A DNA stretch of 26,407 nt from assembly GCA_026770585.1 (NCBI GenBank), contig MU646556.1, positions 277,526-303,932 on the forward strand, read 5' to 3'. This document shows positions 21,640 to 26,407 of the stretch, piece after piece. The notes beneath the pieces are model-generated. The model ran no database searches and was not told the DNA's origin. It saw nothing but the letters and a program-made list of their open reading frames with translations. The DNA comes from Baffinella frigidus. Its lineage: Eukaryota; Cryptophyceae; Cryptomonadales; Baffinellaceae. The first letter of the stretch is position 1. Each line of letters starts with the position of its first letter. The position numbers and the translations under genes were made by a program.

Positions 21640-22130
21640 CAGGGCATCTCCGTTTATGGATGCGTAACCTCCGTTTATGGAGGTAGACCCTCCGTTTATT
21701 GGAGGTAGTCCCTCCGTTTATGGATGCAAAACATGCGTTTATGGAAGCATTCTGGCCGTTTATGGACGTGTAACCTCCGTTGATAGACTCAGGGTTGGTT
21801 GGCACAACGGATTTTCATTTATCACATGGGAGGCGACACGCGAGAGCAGAAAGATGCTCTAGAGAGTCACCTACCCAGAGTCATATATCACCGAGTGTAC
21901 AACAGTATACGAAGATTATGGATGCACAACCTCTGTTGATGGATGCACAACCTGCGTTTATGTAAGTAATGCAACCGTCTATTGGTATATAACCTCCAAT
22001 CATGGACGCGAACCCTCCGTGTATGGATGCAACCCCCCAATCTATGGAAGTATTCCAGCCGTTAATGGATGTATTCCCTCCGTTCATGGGAAAGTGAGCA
22101 GCGTTTATGGAGGAGAAAGCGCCGTTTTCG
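21640..22130 (-). repeat. 21-bp minisatellite, open as heptapeptides on the minus strand
   Basis: Degenerate units TCCGTTTATGGATGTAAACC of 21 (sometimes 22) bp occur in two blocks, about 21645-21785 and 21915-22115. On the minus strand they read SINGGYT, SINGQNA, SINACFA, SIHGGFA, PIDGCIT and so on. One 22-bp unit breaks the frame in the left block. Protein status is unproven. Confidence 0.8.
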
Positions 22131-22139
22131 ATGGGCAGT

Positions 22140-22770
22140 GCGTGTCCATGGTCAATGGGAATTAGGGGGAGAGGGGAACACACCCGTTCGTGCTCCTTAT
22201 GCCTTCTGCTAAAATTTAGTGGGGGGGGGGTGCATAGGGGCAACCACGCTAAGGGTAAGGGGGAAGCACCCGTTCGTGTTCCTTATGCCGCATGAGGAAC
22301 AACGGCCAGTCGTGATGGCCCCGTCCGAAAAAGATGCTAAAAGAGGAAGACACGTCCGAAAAAGATGCTAAACGAAGAAGTCACGTCCGAACACCCCCGC
22401 TAAAAGTGCTGGTCGTGTCCGGAAAGAGGCGCTAAAAGTGCTGGTCCCGTCCTAAAACGCACCTGTTCGCGCTCCTTGTGGCGGACGTGGAACACCGGCC
22501 AGTCGTGCGGCCACGTGGCGGGCCGCGTCGCGCACGGCCACAAGTCGTCCTGCGTACAAGTCGCTCAGTACCAGCGAGATTTAAAAGCGTACTGTGGTCC
22601 ACGCTAAAATACACTTATATGCCAGCTTTGCACCCCCCTCCAGCCTGGCGCGGCCAGTCATGCGGCCAGGCGGCAGGGAGAGTCTCGCACGGCCACAGGT
22701 CGTCCTGCGTACAAGTCGGTTAGTACCGGCGTTATATAAACGGTACGGCAATCCGCGCTACTATTGGGTT
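22140..22770. repeat. Diverged tandem repeats of 35, 75 and about 140 bp
   Basis: CACCCGTTCGTGCTCCTTATG occurs twice (22181, 22267). CGTCCGAAAAAGATGCTAAA units are at 22323-22455. 22488-22575 and 22652-22737 share GGCCAGTC.TGCGGCC, GCACGGCCACA and GTCGTCCTGCGTACAAGTCG. No frame is conserved between copies, so I do not call a gene. Confidence 0.65.
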
Positions 22771-22877
22771 GTAGCGCGGGTTTGCACCCCTCTCCAGCCT
22801 GGCGCTGAGGGTGGCGCTGCCGTTCGTGCGGCGAGGGGGAATGAAGCCAGGTCGTCTCTCGGCTGTTTGCTTTACAG

Positions 22878-22891
22878 TACACACACACACA

Positions 22892-22934
<43 letters not shown>

Positions 22935-22947
22935 TCTCTCCCTCCCT
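22878..22947. repeat. Compound (AC)n(TC)n microsatellite
   Basis: About eight AC units pass directly into about 20 TC units. Confidence 0.98.
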
Positions 22948-22988
22948 CTGGCCAGGCGGTGAACCCTTAGGGTTGAGGGTCCGATCTT

Positions 22989-23075
22989 CTGGGGATACTA
23001 CCCCGTGTAGGATGACCGGAGTGACTTTCCATTGTAAAGTCACTCCGGTCATCCTACACGGGGTAGTATCCCCAG
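22989..23075. repeat. Perfect 40-bp inverted repeat, 7-base loop
   Basis: 22989-23028 (CTGGGGATACTACCCCGTGT ... GACTTT) is the exact reverse complement of 23036-23075; the loop is CCATTGT. GATCT and AGATC extend the stem outside with one bulged base. Confidence 0.98.
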
Positions 23076-23164
23076 AGATCTGCCTCGAGGGTGCGCTCTC
23101 TCACACACTCAATCGCTCGTGGTGATGGGTCAGGACGAAGAGGAAGAAGAGGATGGTTTAGGGA

Positions 23165-23290
23165 GGGTTCAGGGTTTAGAGTTTATGTTTCAGGGTTTCG
23201 GGTGTGTGGTTTCGGGTGTGTGGTTTCGGGTTTCGGTTTTCGGGTTTCGGTTTTCGGTTTTCGGTTTTCGGTTATCGGGTGGAAGGGTTA
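23165..23290 (+). repeat. TTTCGGG/TTTTCGG heptamer array
   Basis: G-rich heptamers with C in place of A (TTTCGGG) form a third heptamer variant, here on the plus strand. Confidence 0.85.
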
Positions 23291-23344
23291 GGGGCAGACC
23301 GCTGAGCACTGCTTCGGGTTCCACGCCTCCCCTTCGAACACCTG

Positions 23345-23610
23345 CCCGCGAATGTAGGGTAGTTCAGCTTACGATATTCCTACGCTCCATTCGATAATAG
23401 GGTATTTCAGCCTACAGTATTTCAGCCTACGTTCCATTCAACAATAGGGTAGTTAAGCTTACGGCATTTAAGCCTACGCTCCATTCAATATTAGGGTAGT
23501 TAAGCTTACGGTATTTACCCCCTTGAAGATTTAAAATGAGCTCATGTTAAATCTGCAAGGGTGTGAGGCTACGCTCCATTCAATAAGAGGGTAGTTAAGC
23601 CTACGTTTTG
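23345..23610. repeat. About 54-bp tandem repeat with a hairpin insertion
   Basis: Four to five units of CCTACGCTCCATTCAATAAT / AGGGTAGTTAAGCTTACGGT. In the last unit a 40-odd-bp inverted repeat (CCCTTGAAGATTTAA...TTAAATCTGCAAGGG, 23520-23565) interrupts the sequence between GTATTTA and GGCTACGCTCC. Confidence 0.8.
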
Positions 23611-23679
23611 AGACCCTTCGGGTTCCACGCCTCCCCCTAACACACCTGCATTTGGGAGAGAATCGCTTTACAGAGGGTT

Positions 23680-24737
23680 TAGGGTTACGGGTCTAGGGTC
23701 GCCTCAAACCTTAAACATAAGAACTGGATACCCAAACACCCCTGCTACGTTGGAACAAAGCCAGGTACACGTTTACCACCACATCCAAGGTACGACAATC
23801 CTAGACCCAACCCCTAGAACACAAACTCCAAGCCCTAAACCCCACACCCTAAGCCCTGAACTCCAACCCTTAAACCATAGAGACGGAGCAATGAGCTCCT
23901 CCCAGCAGCCCGGCCACCCTTCCTGCTTCCGAGGCTCTGGGAACTAGCCAGCTCAACCAAGCGCAACCCTAAACCCTACACCCTACACCCTCAACCCTAT
24001 TACCTACAACTTAAAAACCTACACCCTAAACCCTACAACGCACACCCTAACCCCTAACCACCTAAAACCCTAGCCCCCAAATCCTAAACCCTAAACCCCC
24101 TAACCCAAACCGTATCAGGGGGAAAAAAACGAGCTCCTCCCAGCAGCCCGGCCAGCGCTCCTGCTCACGTGCGAATCCTAACCCCCAACTCCCAACCCCC
24201 AACCCCCAACCCCTAAACCCTTCACCTTACACCCTACATCCTTCACCGCACACCCTACGCCCTTCACCTTACACCCTTCACCTTACACCCCAACCCTGAT
24301 CCAAAGAGAATACCAATAAAACCGTACCAGGGGGGAAACGAGCTCCTCCGGAGCTATCGCAACCCTAAACCATACAACCTACACCCTCAACCATGCACCC
24401 TTCACCCTACACCCTACACCCTACTCCCTACAACCTAACCCCCCACCCCCTAAAACCCCAACCCCCCAAATCCTAAACCCTAAACCCCCTAACCCAAGCC
24501 GTTCCAGGGGGAAACCGAGCTCCTCCCAGGAGGGCAGCCCGGCCAACCCTCCTACTTCGCAGCGTGCAGCAAGGAGACCGACCCGGTGTGCTCGATGATG
24601 TCGAACCGCTAGTTTTATGACGGTGTACAGAGCACGGACCGGGGGGTGGGTGCACGTGCCCACCCCGCCAGAAATTACGACTTTTAGGAAGATCTGGGGG
24701 TTTTAGAGTTGAAGGTGGCTGTACCAGGGGGAAAACG
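23680..24737 (-). pseudogene. Decayed copies of exon F
   Basis: Minus-strand copies end at GAGCTC near 24519, 24340, 24131 and 23893. The 24519-24612 copy has a stop (AAGTAG) and an insertion. The 24131 and 23893 copies keep only the second half (KQEGWPGCWEEL or QERWPGCWEEL). Each except the last is followed by GTTTTCCCCCTGGTACGG. They lie in CCCTAAA/CCCTACA-type repeat and decay away from the intact copies. Confidence 0.65.
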
Positions 24738-24827
24738 AGCTCTTCCCAGCAGCCCGGCCAGCCCTCCTGCTTCGAAGCGCGGAGGGATGAGACGGAGCCG
24801 ATGTGCTCCATGATGTTGAACCGGTAC
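24737..24827 (-). CDS. Exon F, copy F2
   Basis: After CAACACAG on the minus strand, one base then 30 codons include YRFNIMEHIGSVSSLRASK and QEGWPGCWEEL before GTTTTC. The EHIGxVSS motif with a conserved Trp-Pro-x-Cys-x-x-x-Leu end recalls the C-terminal part of GT54/MGAT4-type glycosyltransferases, which I hold only tentatively. 91 nt, phase 2 to 0, same length as F1. Confidence 0.6.
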
Positions 24828-24942
24828 CTGTGTTAGCGTTTGGGGTTAGGGTTTCGGTTTTGGGAATCCGCCGATTGATCTAATTTTCCCGCTGGTGCAG
24901 CCGCCTTCACGAGAATGTGTCGTTGGGAACTGTTTTTTAGAC

Positions 24943-25033
24943 GAGCTCCTCCCAGCAGCCCGGCCACCCTTCTTGCTTCGCGGCGCGCTGGGAGGAGACC
25001 AACCCGATGTGCTCCATGATGTTGAACCGGTAC
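24943..25033 (-). CDS. Exon F, copy F1
   Basis: Same layout as F2: YRFNIMEHIGLVSSQRAAK and QEGWPGCWEEL, GT donor, 91 nt. F1 and F2 are about 206 bp apart. Substitutions between them are mostly silent or conservative, so both may be under constraint, for example as alternative or consecutive exons. Confidence 0.6.
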
Positions 25034-25039
25034 CTGTTT

Positions 25040-25280
25040 TAGCGTTTGGGGTTTGGTGTTTGGTGTTTAGGGGCCTTTTTGCGTTTAGGGTTTGGGGTTT
25101 GAGGGGCCGTTTTGCGTTTAGGGTTTGGGGTTTGGGGTTGGGGTTTCGGTGTTTCGGTGTTTGGAGTTTGGGGTCTAGGGTTTAGGATTTGGGGATCAGG
25201 GTAGGGGATGTGAGGTTTCGGGTTTCGGGTTTCAGGTTTCGGGTTTCTGGTTCAGGATCAAGGTTTTATGGTGTAGGGGA
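25040..25280 (-). repeat. G-rich TTTAGGG/TTTGGGG/TTTCGGG intron repeat
   Basis: Plus-strand G-rich, so C-rich in the direction of the minus gene, as in the left gene's introns. Blocks of TTTGGGG and TTTCGGG alternate. Confidence 0.9.
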
Positions 25281-25284
25281 TAGG

Positions 25285-25740
25285 GGGCAGCCACCTGAGG
25301 TTGGTACAGCCTTTGAGGCCACGCAGGGCTGGAGGGAAGGTATTCAAAAGTAATTTTTGATGGGAAAACTTCCTCAAAAGTCAATTTTTAGCACAAAACG
25401 GCTCCAAGAACGAGAAAACGGCTCCAAGAACGAGCACGGAATACCCCACCCAAGGGCCTGGAGTGGTATGCCGCAGCTTGATCTTTCTCAGAGTGGATCC
25501 ACTCTGGGAGCAGGTGGTCTGCTAGAAGGCGGTCGCTGTAACCCTACGCCCTAAGCCCTGCATCCCAAACCCGGCACCCTTACACGATGCAACGTTTCGG
25601 GTTTCTGGTTTCTGGTTTCTGGTTTCTGATTTCGGGTTTCGGGTTTCGGGTTTCGGGGTTGAGGGATAGGGGGTCACCCGAGGTTTGGGCGGCCCTTGAG
25701 GTACGCGGCGGCTTGCTCCTTCTCCGAGTAGATCACACAC
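25285..25740 (-). pseudogene. Three diverged copies of exon E
   Basis: 25435-25515 reads DHLLPEWIHSEKDQAAAYHS then RPLG before GTGGGG. 25674-25738 reads VIYSEKEQAAAYLKGRPNLG before GTGACC, with the LLPEW part missing. 25290-25330 keeps only LRGLKG-like remains. Whether any is used cannot be judged. Confidence 0.5.
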
Positions 25741-25920
25741 CCTGAACCCTACACCCTACGCCCCACACCCTGCACCCTACACCCTACACCCTGCACCCTG
25801 CACCCTGCACCCTACACCCTACCCCCTACCCCCTACCCCCTGCACCCTGCACCCTACACCCATCAGTGGATCCACCGGGTCAGACCCTGAACCCTGAACC
25901 TGAAACCCGAAACCCAGAGG
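25740..25920 (+). repeat. CCCTACA/CCCTGCA heptamer array
   Basis: ACCCTACACCCTGCACCCTA heptamers form a fourth local variant, with about 20 units between E copies. Confidence 0.9.
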
Positions 25921-25928
25921 GCGTGTAC

Positions 25929-26010
25929 CCGAGGTTTGGGCGGCCTTTGAGGTATGCGGCTGCTTGATCTTTCTTCGCGTGGATCCACTCTGGGAGGAGG
26001 TGGTCTGCCA
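25929..26010 (-). CDS. Exon E, copy E2
   Basis: Minus strand VADHLLPEWIHAKKDQAAAY then LKGRPNLG, ending CTCGG before GTACAC. The donor and phase match E1. The acceptor is uncertain (CTAG before GGTGGCAG, or the internal CAG). Confidence 0.55.
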
Positions 26011-26190
26011 CCCTAGCCCCTAAGCCCCGAACAAACCCCCAACCCTTAACCCCTAAGACACAAGCCCTGCACCACACACCCTGCACCCCTACACGACTCA
26101 GCGTTTGGGGTTTGGGGTTCCGGGTCCAGCGCCGGGTGCAGGGTATAGGCGTTAGGGTTTCTGGGTCAGGGGTTATGGTGGGTAGCACAC

Positions 26191-26282
26191 CCGAGGTTTC
26201 GGCGGCCTTTGAGGTACGCGGCGGCTTGATCTTTCTCCGCGTGGATCCACTCTGGGAGGAGATGGTCTGGCGGCCGTCGCGC
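26191..26282 (-). CDS. Exon E, copy E1
   Basis: After CTTCGCAG, phase 0, ARRPPDHLLPEWIHAEKD then QAAAYLKGRRNLG, ending in two bases GG before GTGTGC. Exon F starts with the one base that completes this codon as Gly, so E and F can be spliced in frame to give ...NLG-YRFNIMEHIG. This phase match is the main reason to treat them as one minus-strand gene entering from beyond the right edge. Confidence 0.55.
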
Positions 26283-26407
26283 CTGCGAAGAGAGAGGGGG
26301 GGGTTACTGTAAAGCAAACATGATAGCCAAAATCAAACGCATACCTACAGTGCAGATGGGACAGCTCCCACTCCCGGTCTGAACGTGAAAAGGCAGAGAG
26401 GGGAGGG

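Noticed and set aside
22594-22962. 122-codon frame over the 22.6-22.9 kb repeats
   Set aside because: It ends in a TC microsatellite (SLSLSL), and the frame is not shared between the tandem copies.

Overview
This window looks like nuclear DNA of a protist alga, most likely a dinoflagellate (possibly Suessiales/Symbiodiniaceae). The evidence is as follows. There are many interstitial plant-type telomere heptamers (CCCTAAA/TTTAGGG). Very short GC-rich exons lie in long low-complexity introns. Nearly all candidate acceptors read AG followed by G, and a few donors look like GA rather than GT, a pattern reported for dinoflagellates. Palindromic miniature elements are dense, and there is no bacterial-style operon, tRNA or rRNA. 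The lineage is an inference; a chromerid or another complex alga is not excluded.

Left part, 1 to about 10.2 kb: the long open frames here are mostly telomere-like repeat read as protein. Underneath is what I read as one plus-strand split gene. I find 15 micro-exons (44 to 118 nt) between 280 and 9393 with an AG before and, in most cases, a GT after. Their phases agree at all 14 junctions and sum to 972 nt (324 codons). A possible last exon lies at 10097-10237. The product is not recognised; it looks beta-rich and cysteine-containing. Many exons have tandem decayed copies beside them (families Z, Y, A, B, C, D, P), some inverted, frameshifted or with stops, so the locus appears to grow by duplication of exon-plus-intron pieces.

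Middle part, about 10.2 to 18.8 kb: mainly miniature elements. Three families dominate. MITE1 has CAGGGGTACCTCGCTCA ends. MITE2 has TATCCCTTAAGTGGC ends. 'MITE3' is a 90-100 bp CCTTTAGGTCCTTTAGG element in two subfamilies. There are also several unrelated palindromes. An ankyrin-repeat gene (13371-14092, +) lies here with an apparent one-base frame break, and a set of three exon-like copies (11.49-12.33 kb) has been invaded by a GA microsatellite, a palindrome and a MITE3.

18.8 to 20.0 kb: one intron-less minus-strand gene (18881-19918) for a secreted or lumenal class I SAM-dependent methyltransferase of the Methyltransf_24 type. It is the best-supported protein in the window. A MITE3 remnant abuts its start codon.

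20 to 23.6 kb: MITEs, a 21-bp minisatellite open in frame as heptapeptides, other tandem repeats, and a perfect 40-bp-arm hairpin.

Right end, 23.6 to 26.4 kb: a second split gene, on the minus strand, with two tandemly duplicated exon types (E and F) in telomere-like introns. E and F are phase-compatible; the encoded segment carries an EHIG-x-VSS motif vaguely like GT54 (MGAT4) glycosyltransferases. The two split genes face inward. Apart from the methyltransferase and ankyrin genes, nearly everything between them is repeat-derived. A 25-base N gap is at 13055-13079.
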